A DNA stretch of 64,000 bases from Mucilaginibacter dorajii. Its GTDB lineage: Bacteria > Bacteroidota > Bacteroidia > Sphingobacteriales > Sphingobacteriaceae. The notes under the pieces are model-generated. The model was not told the origin of the DNA, made no database searches, and saw only the letters and a program-made list of their open reading frames with translations. Positions 37,013 through 46,700 of this stretch are shown here, in pieces. Numbering within the stretch: the first letter of the stretch is position 1; each line of letters starts with the position of its first letter. A program made the position numbers and the translations under genes. The stretch is from NCBI RefSeq assembly GCF_024808255.1, contig NZ_JANTYS010000028.1:1-64000 (forward strand), in the 5' to 3' direction.

Positions 37013-38344
37013 ATGATAAACCGCAGAAAGTTCATCCAAACTACGTCTGTAGCTACCACAAGTTTCCTGCTTGCTTCGCAGGTATCAAAAGGGGCTGCTT
37101 TTTTTAGGGGATCGCCTAATGAAAAAGTGGTCCTGGGCTTTATGGGTACCAACAGCCGTGGCCTTTACCTGGCGCAAAACTATGCCAAGATCCCTAATGT
37201 GGAGATTGGGTACATTTGCGATGTTGACTCTAAAGTAGTTGATAAAACTATTGAAGAGATCTTTAAAATAACCGGGAAACGCCCCAAGGGCCTTACCGAT
37301 ATCCGCAAAATGCTGGAGATTAAAGATATCGACGCCGTGGTTATTGCTCCGCCCGATCATTGGCATGCGCCCGCAACCATTATGGCCTGCCAGGCTGGCA
37401 AACATGTTTATGTAGAGAAACCATGTAGCCACAACCCGCACGAAGGCGAAATGGCCATAGCCGCGGCAAAAAAATACAACCGTTTGGTACAAATGGGGAG
37501 CCAGCGCCGTTCATTCTCCAACGTGCAGGCTATGGTGAAAGAATTACATGATGGCGTTATCGGCCGTACATATTATGCTAAGGGCTGGTACACCAATCAC
37601 CGCCTGAGTATTGGGCATGGCAAACAGGTGCCTGTCCCCGCAAATTTAAACTACGATTTATGGCAGGGACCGGCACCACGGAAGCCGTACCAGGATAACT
37701 TGATCCATTATAACTGGCACTGGTTTTGGAACTGGGGAACAGGTGAAGCCCTGAACAACGGTACGCATGAGCTGGACGTGATCCGCTGGGGCTTAGGCGT
37801 TGATTATCCTAATAAGGTGGTTTCAACCGGCGGTCGGTTTCACTTTAATGACGACTGGCAAACACCAGATACGCAAAATATTCTCTATAATTTCCCCAAC
37901 AATACAGCCGCCGAATGGGAGAGTCGCAGCAGCAACGGTTTTAACATTGAACAGCTCAGCCGCGGCGTAATATTTTATGGCGATAAAGGAACCCTGTTTT
38001 ATGGCAGTGGTAACGGCTACCAGGTTTACGATGGCGATAACAAGCTGGTGAAAGAAATTAAGGACGATACCAAGGTAGACGGCACCAATAAGGTAAGCCC
38101 AACCGAAGCGCTGGACGGCTTCCACATGAAAAATTTCATCGATGGCGTGAGGGGAATAGCGCCATTAAACTGCCCGATAGAGATCGGCTTTAAATCGACC
38201 CTGTTGCCGCAATTAGGCAATATATCCTATCGGGTAGACCGCGTACTGCACACCGACCCAACCAACGGCCACATCCTCAACGACCCCGAAGCCCAAAAGC
38301 TTTGGAGCAGGGAGTATGAAAAGGGCTGGGAGGTGAAGGTGTAA
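37013..38344 (+). CDS. Tat-exported Gfo/Idh/MocA family oxidoreductase
   Basis: 443 aa. The twin-arginine motif NRRKFIQTT near the N-terminus followed by a hydrophobic stretch predicts Tat export with bound cofactor. The Rossmann domain shows GFMGTNSRG and the family's EKPCSH motif with the predicted catalytic Lys136. Family members oxidise or reduce sugars with NAD(P). The next gene is a double DUF1080 protein, and this pairing fits 3-keto-glycoside chemistry: oxidation at C3, then beta-elimination-type cleavage. The substrate is unknown. A double hairpin repeat (copies f and g) separates the two genes. Confidence 0.92.
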   Translation: MINRRKFIQTTSVATTSFLLASQVSKGAAFFRGSPNEKVVLGFMGTNSRGLYLAQNYAKIPNVEIGYICDVDSKVVDKTIEEIFKITGKRPKGLTDIRKMLEIKDIDAVVIAPPDHWHAPATIMACQAGKHVYVEKPCSHNPHEGEMAIAAAKKYNRLVQMGSQRRSFSNVQAMVKELHDGVIGRTYYAKGWYTNHRLSIGHGKQVPVPANLNYDLWQGPAPRKPYQDNLIHYNWHWFWNWGTGEALNNGTHELDVIRWGLGVDYPNKVVSTGGRFHFNDDWQTPDTQNILYNFPNNTAAEWESRSSNGFNIEQLSRGVIFYGDKGTLFYGSGNGYQVYDGDNKLVKEIKDDTKVDGTNKVSPTEALDGFHMKNFIDGVRGIAPLNCPIEIGFKSTLLPQLGNISYRVDRVLHTDPTNGHILNDPEAQKLWSREYEKGWEVKV

Positions 38345-38349
38345 GAGCA

Positions 38350-38386
38350 GCCCCACCCAACCCTCCCCGGAAGGGAGGGCTTTTAA
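38350..38386. repeat. Stop-codon hairpin repeat, short form (copy f)
   Basis: GCCCCACCC start 6 nt after the oxidoreductase stop; stem CCCTCCC / GGGAGGG (38361-38379). Forms an inverted pair with copy g. Confidence 0.85.
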
Positions 38387-38416
38387 ATTAAACAAGTAAA
38401 ACACACACAAATAAAA

Positions 38417-38452
38417 AAGTCTCCCCTCCCGGGGGAGATTTAGAGGGGGCTT
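38417..38452. repeat. Stop-codon hairpin repeat, short form (copy g)
   Basis: Reverse copy: AAGTCTCCCC, stem closing with GGGGAG, then ATTTAGAGGGGGCTT, ending 14 nt before the ATG of the DUF1080 gene. Here the repeat adjoins a start rather than a stop. Confidence 0.85.
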
Positions 38453-38466
38453 AACAACACACAACT

Positions 38467-39819
38467 ATGAAAAAATACATTTATCCAATAATCCTTCTGC
38501 TGTCAACAGCAACAATAACCAATGCCCAGGAAAAGATCTTTGATGGCAAAACTCTTAAAGGCTGGAAACGCGTGGCCGGCATGGCCGACTATAAAGTTGA
38601 AGACGGCCAGATTGTGGGCACCACGGTTTTAAACTCGGGTAATACCTTTTTGGTGACCGAAAAAGAATATGGCGACTTTATTTTGGAACTGGATGCCAAA
38701 ATTGAAAGTCCGCTGAGTAATTCGGGTGTTCAAACCCGCAGCCATTATAACCCTGCCGGTCACGATGGTAAAGGTTTGGTGTACGGGAGGCAGTTTGAAA
38801 TTGATCCGTCGGAACGTAAGTGGACAGGTGGCATTTATGACGAAGGACGCAGGGATTGGCTTTACCCTTTGGATTTGAACGCCAAAGCGAAGGACGCGTT
38901 TAAGGTAGGAGAGTTTAACCATATCAGGATTGAGTGCATTGGCCACGAAATGAAAACCTGGGTAAACGGTATCCCGACTGCGGATGTGGTAGATACTATT
39001 GATGCCAAAGGCTTTATAGGGCTACAGGTGCACGCGGTAAGTGATGAAAAACAGGCTGGCAAAAAAGTTTACTTTAAAAACTTTAACCTGCAAACCACCA
39101 ATTTAAAACCCAAACCCTTCCCTAAAGATGTGTATGTGATAAACCTGCAACCCAACAGCCTTACACCTGCCGAAAAAGCAGCGGGTTGGAAACTATTGTA
39201 TGACGGCAAAACCAATACCGGCTGGCGTGGGGCTACGTTAAAAGGCTTCCCCGATCATGGCTGGGAATATAATAACGGTGTGATGCATGTGCTGCCATCG
39301 GCCGGTAAAGAAGAATCGGGTGGTGGCGATATTGTTACCAATGATAACTATAGCGCGTTCGACCTGTCGTTTGAGTTTAAATTAACACCCGGTGCCAATA
39401 GCGGGGTCAAATATTTTGTTACGCTGAGCGAAGTAACCAAAGGATCGGCAATCGGCCTTGAATACCAGGTTTTAGATGATAAGCTGCACCCCGATGCCAA
39501 ATTAGGCCGCGATGGTGACCGCACGCTGGCTTCGCTGTATGACCTTATCAAAGCCAATAAACAAGAACGCTTTGTACACCCGATAGGTGCATGGAATATC
39601 GGTCGAATAATCGTGTACCCTAACAACCACGTAGAGCATTACTTAAATGGGGTTAAGGTGTTGGAATACGAACGTGGTTCACAAGCCTTCAAAGACCTGG
39701 TAGCCATCAGTAAATACACCATCTGGAAAAACTTTGGCGAGGCCCCGCAAGGCCACTTGTTGTTACAGGATCATGGTAACGAGGTGTTTTTTAGGAGCAT
39801 CAAGGTGAAGCCCCTCTAA
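38467..39819 (+). CDS. Double DUF1080 protein (3-keto-disaccharide hydrolase family)
   Basis: 450 aa with a signal peptide (1-21, ending TNAQ). Two tandem DUF1080/PF06439 beta-sandwich domains, about 22-215 (FDGKTLKGWKRV) and 235-450 (YDGKTNTGWRGA), share lectin-like folds. PF06439 members cleave 3-keto-glycosides. With the upstream Gfo/Idh/MocA oxidoreductase it makes a plausible periplasmic oxidation-cleavage pair. The final residues Pro-Leu and the stop codon are encoded by hairpin repeat copy h, so the natural C-terminus has probably been replaced. Confidence 0.92.
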   Translation: MKKYIYPIILLLSTATITNAQEKIFDGKTLKGWKRVAGMADYKVEDGQIVGTTVLNSGNTFLVTEKEYGDFILELDAKIESPLSNSGVQTRSHYNPAGHDGKGLVYGRQFEIDPSERKWTGGIYDEGRRDWLYPLDLNAKAKDAFKVGEFNHIRIECIGHEMKTWVNGIPTADVVDTIDAKGFIGLQVHAVSDEKQAGKKVYFKNFNLQTTNLKPKPFPKDVYVINLQPNSLTPAEKAAGWKLLYDGKTNTGWRGATLKGFPDHGWEYNNGVMHVLPSAGKEESGGGDIVTNDNYSAFDLSFEFKLTPGANSGVKYFVTLSEVTKGSAIGLEYQVLDDKLHPDAKLGRDGDRTLASLYDLIKANKQERFVHPIGAWNIGRIIVYPNNHVEHYLNGVKVLEYERGSQAFKDLVAISKYTIWKNFGEAPQGHLLLQDHGNEVFFRSIKVKPL

Positions 39820-39843
39820 ATCTCCCCTGAAGGGGAGACTTCA
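39808..39843. repeat. Stop-codon hairpin repeat, short form (copy h)
   Basis: AAGCCCCTCTAAATC, stem CTCCCC / GGGGAG, then AGACTTC. Positions 39808-39819 are the last codons and stop of the DUF1080 gene. Head-to-head partner of copy i across 40 bp of AT-rich sequence. Confidence 0.88.
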
Positions 39844-39883
39844 AAAAAACAAAATCACAGCAAATATAAACGCTTCCTTTTTC

Positions 39884-39921
39884 AAGTCTCCCCCTTCAGG
39901 GGGAGATTTAGAGGGGGCTTT
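39884..39921. repeat. Stop-codon hairpin repeat, short form (copy i)
   Basis: Reverse copy: AAGTCTCCCCC, TTCA loop, GGGGGAG, ATTTAGAGGGGGCTTT. Its last bases overlap the stop codon of the GntR-type gene on the minus strand, so the h-i pair exactly fills the space between two convergent genes. Confidence 0.88.
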
Positions 39922-40948
39922 AAATCGAGCTCCTCAAAGTCACATTAAAAGGTACTGCAAAATGCTCGTGGCAGTTGCTTAATGCAAACTCAGCGGTTTT
40001 GCTTCCCATTAGCTTAAAATCGGTAGATATGGTAGTAATACCATCCAGGATGATCTCCTTCAGCGCTGTTTCGTTATAGGATATCACACCGACATCCTTG
40101 GCCACTTTTAAATCGGATGCGATGATCTTTTTAATCAGTACTACCAGGTCATCTTCGGTAAGGCTAATGTAAACGGTATCTTTTTGGATTGTTTCAATTG
40201 AATCTGATTCAACTACTTCATAATCAAAGGCATACTGTCGGCAAAAATTAAGAAACCCTTTCAGTATTTCTTTGGAATGATATGTTTTTCCGGGAAATAT
40301 CAGCTTGATGTTATGGTACTTAGTTAGCTTGTGTATAAGGCTTTTAAGTGCTTCATATACATCCAAAGCAAAGTTTTCATAAATCGCTGCAAACTTGCCA
40401 TTTATAGCCGGTACAAGGTTGTCCAGCAGAATCAGTTTATCCTTGGGGATAGTATTGATGATCTCGTGGGCCTTGGTTTCATTATCCAAAAAATGGGGGA
40501 TGATGATATACTTGGCATAATCGCTTTGAAAGCTCTCGGTTACGATCTTTTTAAAAAAGTAAAAATCGTTATTGTAAATATAAAAATCGATGGTGGCCAG
40601 TTCGCCAATGGTGGCTACAAAGGCATCGTAAATGATTTTTTTGTGAGCGCTTAACTTATTAAATAGCAGGAAAATCTTCAACGGTTTTTGAAAGTCCGTA
40701 TTCGAAATAAAAAAACCTTTACCTGGAACTGAGCTTACTATTCCTTTGTCCTTCAGTTCTTTATAAACGCGTTCTATAGTATTACGTGAGGTATCAAGGG
40801 CAAAGCTAAGGTCGTTAATGGAAGGTAGCATATCATCCTTAACAATATCCCCGCTTTCAATAGCCCGGATTATCGCGTTTGATAGCTGAAGGTATTTTGG
40901 AGTAATGGAATACTCGTCGATAGATAATATTTTGAGATAATTCTTCAC
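39920..40948 (-). CDS. GntR-type transcriptional regulator with periplasmic-binding-like effector domain
   Basis: 342 aa. The N-terminal winged helix-turn-helix (about 10-80: LPSINDLSFALDTSRNTIER, then VYKELKDKGIVSSVPGKGFF) is GntR-like. The rest (about 95-340) resembles a sugar-binding LacI/periplasmic-binding fold, a known Bacteroidota combination. Probably a ligand-responsive regulator of sugar genes, perhaps the neighbouring DUF1080 pair. A dyad TTACA-AA-TGTAA overlaps its own -7 box, suggesting autoregulation. Confidence 0.88.
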   Translation of the reverse strand: MKNYLKILSIDEYSITPKYLQLSNAIIRAIESGDIVKDDMLPSINDLSFALDTSRNTIERVYKELKDKGIVSSVPGKGFFISNTDFQKPLKIFLLFNKLSAHKKIIYDAFVATIGELATIDFYIYNNDFYFFKKIVTESFQSDYAKYIIIPHFLDNETKAHEIINTIPKDKLILLDNLVPAINGKFAAIYENFALDVYEALKSLIHKLTKYHNIKLIFPGKTYHSKEILKGFLNFCRQYAFDYEVVESDSIETIQKDTVYISLTEDDLVVLIKKIIASDLKVAKDVGVISYNETALKEIILDGITTISTDFKLMGSKTAEFALSNCHEHFAVPFNVTLRSSI

Positions 40949-40965
40949 GCTTTACAATTGGAGTG

Positions 40966-40977
40966 TTACAAATGTAA
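40966..40977 (-). promoter_or_regulatory. -7 box with overlapping dyad upstream of the GntR-type gene
   Basis: The -7 box TACATTTG (40976 to 40969, minus strand) lies within the symmetric sequence TTACA-AA-TGTAA, a plausible operator. The 10 bases ACAAATGTAA recur at 43495-43504 before cydA. Confidence 0.5.
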
Positions 40978-41067
40978 TATTCAGCTATTGTATTTTTTAC
41001 TTAAAAAGATAGTAGGGGATAGATGGAGAGATTTTAGATTACAGATGCGCAGATTTCAGATGAATTT

Positions 41068-41091
41068 ATTTGAGAATTTGAAGATTTGAAA
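41068..41091. repeat. Three octads ATTTGAnn
   Basis: Units ATTTGAGA, ATTTGAAG, ATTTGAAA in the gap between the cydB-type gene and the GntR-type promoter. No ORF and no terminator hairpin is seen here. Confidence 0.6.
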
Positions 41092-41120
41092 ATGTATTTA
41101 AAAAAGATTAATTCAATAAT

Positions 41121-42131
41121 TTACCTGTCCTTCCATCTAAAGCTATAATACAAATACCCCAAAGCAGGTAATATAAACAAGCTACCTACCAGCAGGCCAA
41201 TGCCAAGATCGTCGATGGTATTAACTGTAGCGTGATCGGTTAACAGCGACATTGAACTGCCTCCTTTAAAGATCACGAACCGTGGGAAACGGGTTGCCCC
41301 AACAGATATCAGGATCATACTCACCTGGAAAGCAGCCAGGAGCCTGATCCATTGGCGGTTTCTCTTTTCAGATATAATGAACCATAACAATATCAATGAG
41401 AGAGTAGCGGCAATTACTGCTGCAAGGCTTAGAGGATTGCCGAAGATCCAATGCGACAGGCCCACATGCTCTATTTCTGAAGCGATGAAAACCAGTCCGC
41501 CGCAGAACACGGCTGCTATGTTGGATACTTTTGCTTTTTTGATGTAACGTTTGATATCGTTCACGTCATCGGTTTCGCCTACAATGTAAATAGCCGCTAA
41601 AAATCCGCATAAAGCCACGGTGAAAAGGCCAACAGCCACCGAAAACCAGTTAAACCAGCTGAAAATATAAGCATGGGCAAAATCTTTTGCGGTTGGATCA
41701 ATCTGGCCTGATAATGCGCTACCGGCGATAATACCCAGAAACATTGGGGTAACAAAGCTTGAATAGATGAACAGGTGATTATAAAGGTTTTGTGTTCTTT
41801 CGCCTTTTATAGCATCATAATTACGGAAAGTGAAAGCTGTGCCGCGGGCAATGATACCTAAAAGTAAGATCAATAAAGGGATGTGCAGGTAAGTACACAT
41901 CTCGCTGTAAATATCAGGGAAACCAACAAATAAGATTACCACAGTGATGATCAGCCACATATGATTGGCTTCCCAAACGGGGCCGATAGCCTGGTACATG
42001 GTTTTGCGGGTGCGGTGTTTATTATCTGTAGACGTAAAAAGCTCGATGATACCCGCGCCGAAATCGGCACCGCCCAACAGAAAGTAAAGGGTGATAGAGG
42101 CAAATAGAAATAGAATAACGATGTATAGCAT
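41121..42131 (-). CDS. cydB: Cytochrome bd-type ubiquinol oxidase subunit II
   Basis: 336 aa, about nine membrane helices, with the family motif GGADFGAG near the N-terminus and NHMWLIITVVILFVGFP. Subunit II stabilises the haems and quinol oxidase core. It follows cydA by 12 bp on the same strand, so the two are one operon. No CydX-like small ORF is seen downstream. A bd oxidase gives high-affinity, low-energy respiration and helps under low oxygen or oxidative stress. Confidence 0.95.
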   Translation of the reverse strand: MLYIVILFLFASITLYFLLGGADFGAGIIELFTSTDNKHRTRKTMYQAIGPVWEANHMWLIITVVILFVGFPDIYSEMCTYLHIPLLILLLGIIARGTAFTFRNYDAIKGERTQNLYNHLFIYSSFVTPMFLGIIAGSALSGQIDPTAKDFAHAYIFSWFNWFSVAVGLFTVALCGFLAAIYIVGETDDVNDIKRYIKKAKVSNIAAVFCGGLVFIASEIEHVGLSHWIFGNPLSLAAVIAATLSLILLWFIISEKRNRQWIRLLAAFQVSMILISVGATRFPRFVIFKGGSSMSLLTDHATVNTIDDLGIGLLVGSLFILPALGYLYYSFRWKDR

Positions 42132-42143
42132 AATATCTGCAGG

Positions 42144-43451
42144 TTAACGGTCGTACAATTCGGGCACCATCTGGATCTGTCTTTTCAGCAGGAAAATAAC
42201 AAATACGCTAAGGGTGAAGTAAATAAACGTGAACAGGTAAAAAGTGTATTGAATGCCTGGCATTTTGGTTACAGCATCGGCGGTACGCATCACACCCTGT
42301 ATGATCCAGGGTTGGCGGCCAACTTCGGTTACTGTCCACCCGGCCTCTAAGGCGATAAAGCCGGTAGGGGTGGCAATGATGAACAATTTTAAAAACCATG
42401 CTTTGGTAAGCCATTCCTTCTTTTTCCAAAGGGCTACAAAGTACAAGATGCCGATAAACATCATGAGTGTACCAATACCTACCATAATTTGAAACGCGTA
42501 ATGCGTTACTGCTACTGGTGGTTGGTCTTTAACAGGGATCTTATCCAGCGCGTTTACTGTTGTTTTAAAGTTATCATGCACCAGGAAGCTAAGCAAGCCG
42601 GGGATCTCTAACCCATAATTTACCTTTTTTGCTGCGGTATCCGGGATGCCTCCAATTACCAGCGGCGCATATTCCTGGGTATGAAAGTAGGCTTCCATGG
42701 CGGCCAGTTTTGCGGGTTGCCTTTTGGCAGCGCCTTTGGCAGAGATATCGCCACTCAGTGGTTGTAAAATAGCTGCTGCTGCGCCAAACACAATGGCGAT
42801 TTTGAATGATTTGGTATGAAAATTAACGTTCCGTTTACGATAGATCATCAGCGCGTGAATACCCGCAACTGCAAAACCGGTAGCAGAGAATGCCGCTATG
42901 GTCATGTGTAAAGCTTCAGAAAACCAGGCCTCGTTGAGCATGGCCTTTAGCGGGTTGATGTTTAGGTATTTACCATTCACATAATCAAACCCCGAAGGAC
43001 TGTTCATCCATGAGTTGGCCGATACCACCAGGATGCCCGAAGCAATGCCGCTTAAACCCACCACAACACCTGTAAACCAATGGAACCAGGTGTTAAGCTT
43101 ATTCCAGCCGTAAAGGAAAAAACCAAGTGCTATAGCTTCAATAAAAAAGGCTGTACCTTCCAATGAGAATGGCATACCAAAAATAGGACCGGCATGTTTC
43201 ATAAAACCGGGCCATAACAAGCCAAGTTCAAAAGAAAGCATAGTGCCGGATACCGCACCTGTGGCAAAAAATATAGCGACACCTTTACTCCATGCTATGG
43301 TAACGTTTTTGTAAACCTGGTTTTTGGTTTTTATCCATTTGTAGTGCGATATAGCCATAAATACAGGCATAACCATACCAATGCAGGAGTAGATGATGTG
43401 AAACCCTAAGGATAAGGCCATTTGCGACCTTGCTGCAATAAAATCATCCAT
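42144..43451 (-). CDS. cydA: Cytochrome bd-type ubiquinol oxidase subunit I
   Basis: 435 aa with about nine helices. A haem-ligand His18 lies in the N-terminal helix (MALSLGFHIIYS); a second His in WFSEALHMTIAAF and the GRQPW motif near residue 370 are also characteristic. At 435 aa it lacks the long Q loop insertion of E. coli CydA and resembles the short cyanide-insensitive type. It oxidises quinol and reduces oxygen to water without proton pumping. A -7 box (TACATTTG) is 45 bp upstream of the start. Confidence 0.95.
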   Translation of the reverse strand: MDDFIAARSQMALSLGFHIIYSCIGMVMPVFMAISHYKWIKTKNQVYKNVTIAWSKGVAIFFATGAVSGTMLSFELGLLWPGFMKHAGPIFGMPFSLEGTAFFIEAIALGFFLYGWNKLNTWFHWFTGVVVGLSGIASGILVVSANSWMNSPSGFDYVNGKYLNINPLKAMLNEAWFSEALHMTIAAFSATGFAVAGIHALMIYRKRNVNFHTKSFKIAIVFGAAAAILQPLSGDISAKGAAKRQPAKLAAMEAYFHTQEYAPLVIGGIPDTAAKKVNYGLEIPGLLSFLVHDNFKTTVNALDKIPVKDQPPVAVTHYAFQIMVGIGTLMMFIGILYFVALWKKKEWLTKAWFLKLFIIATPTGFIALEAGWTVTEVGRQPWIIQGVMRTADAVTKMPGIQYTFYLFTFIYFTLSVFVIFLLKRQIQMVPELYDR

Positions 43452-43495
43452 AGTTGTGATATAAATTATGGTTGAAAGTTAAAAGCTATATCGCA

Positions 43496-43503
43496 CAAAT
43501 GTA
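43496..43503 (-). promoter_or_regulatory. -7 box of cydAB
   Basis: Minus-strand TACATTTG, exact TAnnTTTG, with a leader of about 38 nt. The ten bases ACAAATGTAA (43495-43504) are identical to part of the dyad at the GntR-type promoter. Confidence 0.5.
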
Positions 43504-43548
43504 ACAGAAATGTTAATTGATATTGAATATGAATTACAGTTACTTCCG

Positions 43549-43580
43549 TTTAAAATATTGCATTAGTGGAGATAATTTTG
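43549..43580 (+). promoter_or_regulatory. Candidate promoter of the GH106-type gene
   Basis: TTTA (43549-43552) lies 20 bp before the exact -7 box TAATTTTG (43573-43580). Transcription would begin near 43587 and leave a leader of about 180 nt in the 316-bp gap. Confidence 0.5.
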
Positions 43581-43767
43581 TAAAAAAGGCATATTGGTTC
43601 TTATCTGAAAATTTAACAACACTCAAAGGCAATAACCCGTAGCTTTATTTAAGCAATGTGTGATAGGGATGGCAAAGGATGGTTTTGAAAATCATTAGTG
43701 ATAGTTTAGTATGTCAGAATCTGTTTTGGCGCTGCCAACCAATTATAACCTAAAGTAAAAGCAAAGG

Positions 43768-46700
43768 ATGTATTTTAAAAAACTATTTTGTTACCTGTCG
43801 CCGGCTTTCTTTCTGGTGCTGATAACGATTTCATCATTATCAGCCCAGGTGGCACCAGTCGTACCGCCGAAGGAACAGCTTAATCGTAGTTTTGGCGCAT
43901 ATGATAAGGTAGCTTTTATGTCGCCCCCAAAAGTTTACTACCCGGAAACCTGGTTCCATTTAATTGGAGGTAACGTTTCAAAAAAAGGTATCACGGCAGA
44001 TCTGGAAGCGATTGCCCGTTCGGGAATTTCGGGAATCCAGCTTTTTCATGGTCAGTTTGGTGGGCCATGGCCGGGTGTTAACCCTCAAATAGCTTGCCTT
44101 AGCCCGTTGTGGGAAGATGCTATACGCCATACAGCCCAGGAATGCAGGCGTTTGGGTTTACGTTTTACCATGCAAAACTGCCCCGGATGGGCTATGGCCG
44201 GCGGACCGTGGATAACGCCTGCCAACGCGATGCGCCACCTGGGCTGGAGCCGTACCGATATAACTGGTGGAAAAGGCATGGTTATCCTCCATTTAGATCA
44301 ACCGCAACCAAGTACTGAGCCCTGGCGGGATTACCGAGATATCACCGTACTGGCATTTCCAACGCCAATGGGGGATATCGGAAAGCCGCTCGCGCCACAA
44401 TCTGTTAACGGCAGCAACAATATTTTATGGGGCGATTGTTTTTTGAACCAGGCTAAAGAACCCGTTCGCCTTCACGTAGCTGACTCTGGAAAGCCGTACT
44501 GGGCAGAGGTTACTTTTCCTGACACCGTGACCATACGGACTATTGAATTTCCAAGCGTTAATAGTATGGGCCATGCATGGAACTATGAACCTGGTGTTAA
44601 AATAAAAGCGCAGGCCATCATGGCCAACGGTAAAATAAAGGATATTTTAAACACAAACATTCCTGCGGGGAATTGGCAAGACACCCAGCCGCTCTCTTTT
44701 GCCTGTATGGAAGTAAAAGGTGCTAAAAAGATCAAAATATGGATCGAAAATAAGCATGATATGGCGCTTGGTTTCATTCATTTCTTTTCGGCAGCCCGCG
44801 AAAATAACTGGGAATCGGAAGCGGGATGGACATTGCGGAATATAGATCGTAGCGGCAAAAAGTATGAGCAATCAGCTAAGGCATATATTGATCCGGCCCA
44901 AATTCGTGATATCACCAAAATGATGGATGCACAGGGCAATTTGAGATGGGTTGCCCCGCGTGGTAAATGGACAGTTTTACGCATAGGGCATATAAATAGC
45001 GGAAAACAAAATGGTCCCGCACCTGCAGAGGGCACCGGCTGGGAATGTAATAAACTTTCAGAAACAGGAGCCGACGCGCATTTTGCCGGCTATATTGGTC
45101 GCTTATCAGGCGCTACTGGTGTGTTAGGCAACGGTATGTTAAATGGTATGCTGATGGACAGCTGGGAATGTGAAACACAAACCTGGACACAAAATATGGA
45201 GTGGGAGTTTAACCGCGTAGAAGCTTACCCGCTTCGCAAATGGATTCCCGCTTTGTTTGGCTATGTGTTGAAAGACCAGGAAACCACATTTAAGTTTCTG
45301 CGCGATTGGCGGTCGACCATAAACGACCTGTACACTAACAAATTTTATGGCCGTATGGCCCAATTGGCTAAACAAAATAACCTGGCGGTATCATACGAAA
45401 CAGCTGCCGGGGATGTCTTCCCGGCTGATATTTTAGAATATTACAAGTTTGCTGATGTGCCGATGTGCGAATTCTGGCAGCCTTTTACCAATGGCTACGT
45501 GGGCTCGCTGAACTTTAAACCCATAAAGCCCGCGGCATCTGCTGCACGTCTGTACGGTAAACCGCGTTTAGGTGCAGAGGCATTTACATCTTTTGCGCTT
45601 ACATGGGATGAACACTGGCAGGATTTGAAAGAAGTTGCAAATGTAAATATTGTAGAGGGTGTAACACATCTGATTTACCATACCTACACCCATAATCCCC
45701 GGGCCGACTCTTTAAAGCCGGGCACCTCATTTGGCGCACAGATAGGGACGCCATTTCTTAGGCAACAAACCTGGTGGAATGATATGCCGCAGCTAAACGG
45801 CTATTTTGCACGATGTAGCTATTTGCTGGAACGCGGCAAGCCAGTGTCTGATGTACTTTGGTATTTAGGCGACGAAATAGATCACAAGCCCGATCAGAAT
45901 GCCCCTTTCCCTGAGGGCTTTAAGTACGATTATTGTAACCCGGATGTTTTACTACACAGGCTTTCGGTATCAAACGGCATGCTGGTTACGCCCGAAGGGA
46001 TACAATACAAAATTTTGTGGTTGCCATCAACCACACATATGCTACCACAAACGCTGGAGAAATTAGAATCATTGATCCGTGCCGGCGCAACTGTTGTTGG
46101 CGATGCTCCACAAGGGCTTGCAACTCTTAGCGGCGGCGAAAATTCGCACATGCGCTTTAATATCGCTGTAAAGAATATCTGGGGCGATACGCAAACAAAA
46201 GGCTTACGAAAGCTTGGCAAGGGTACGGTAATATCCGGCCTGACCTTATCCGAAGCCCTGGATAAATTGAAGATGACAGCCGATGTTACAGGCGGAGACG
46301 CGCTTTGGACACACCGAAAGGTTGCGGGGGCAGACTGGTACTTTGTTTGCTCACCCAAAAGTAAACCATTTAAGGGGGTACTTGATTTTCGTAACACCGG
46401 AAATATAGAAATTTGGGACCCGGTAACTGGTAAAACGAAATCTGTTGCAGGTGAAAAGAAGCAAGGTCGCACATCGGTAATGCTTGAATTACCACAGGCG
46501 GGCTCATGTTTTGTAGTATTTAACCATAATAGCGGGCAAAACGCAATTGTAAAATCTCCTCAAACAAAAACTATTGCTACGCTGAACCTTACTACGCCTT
46601 GGGAGCTTTCTTTTCCAACGGGATGGGGGGCACCGCAATCACTACAAGTTAACGAGCTAAAACCCTGGAAAGACCTCGATATGTCGCCCGAAGCAAAAGC

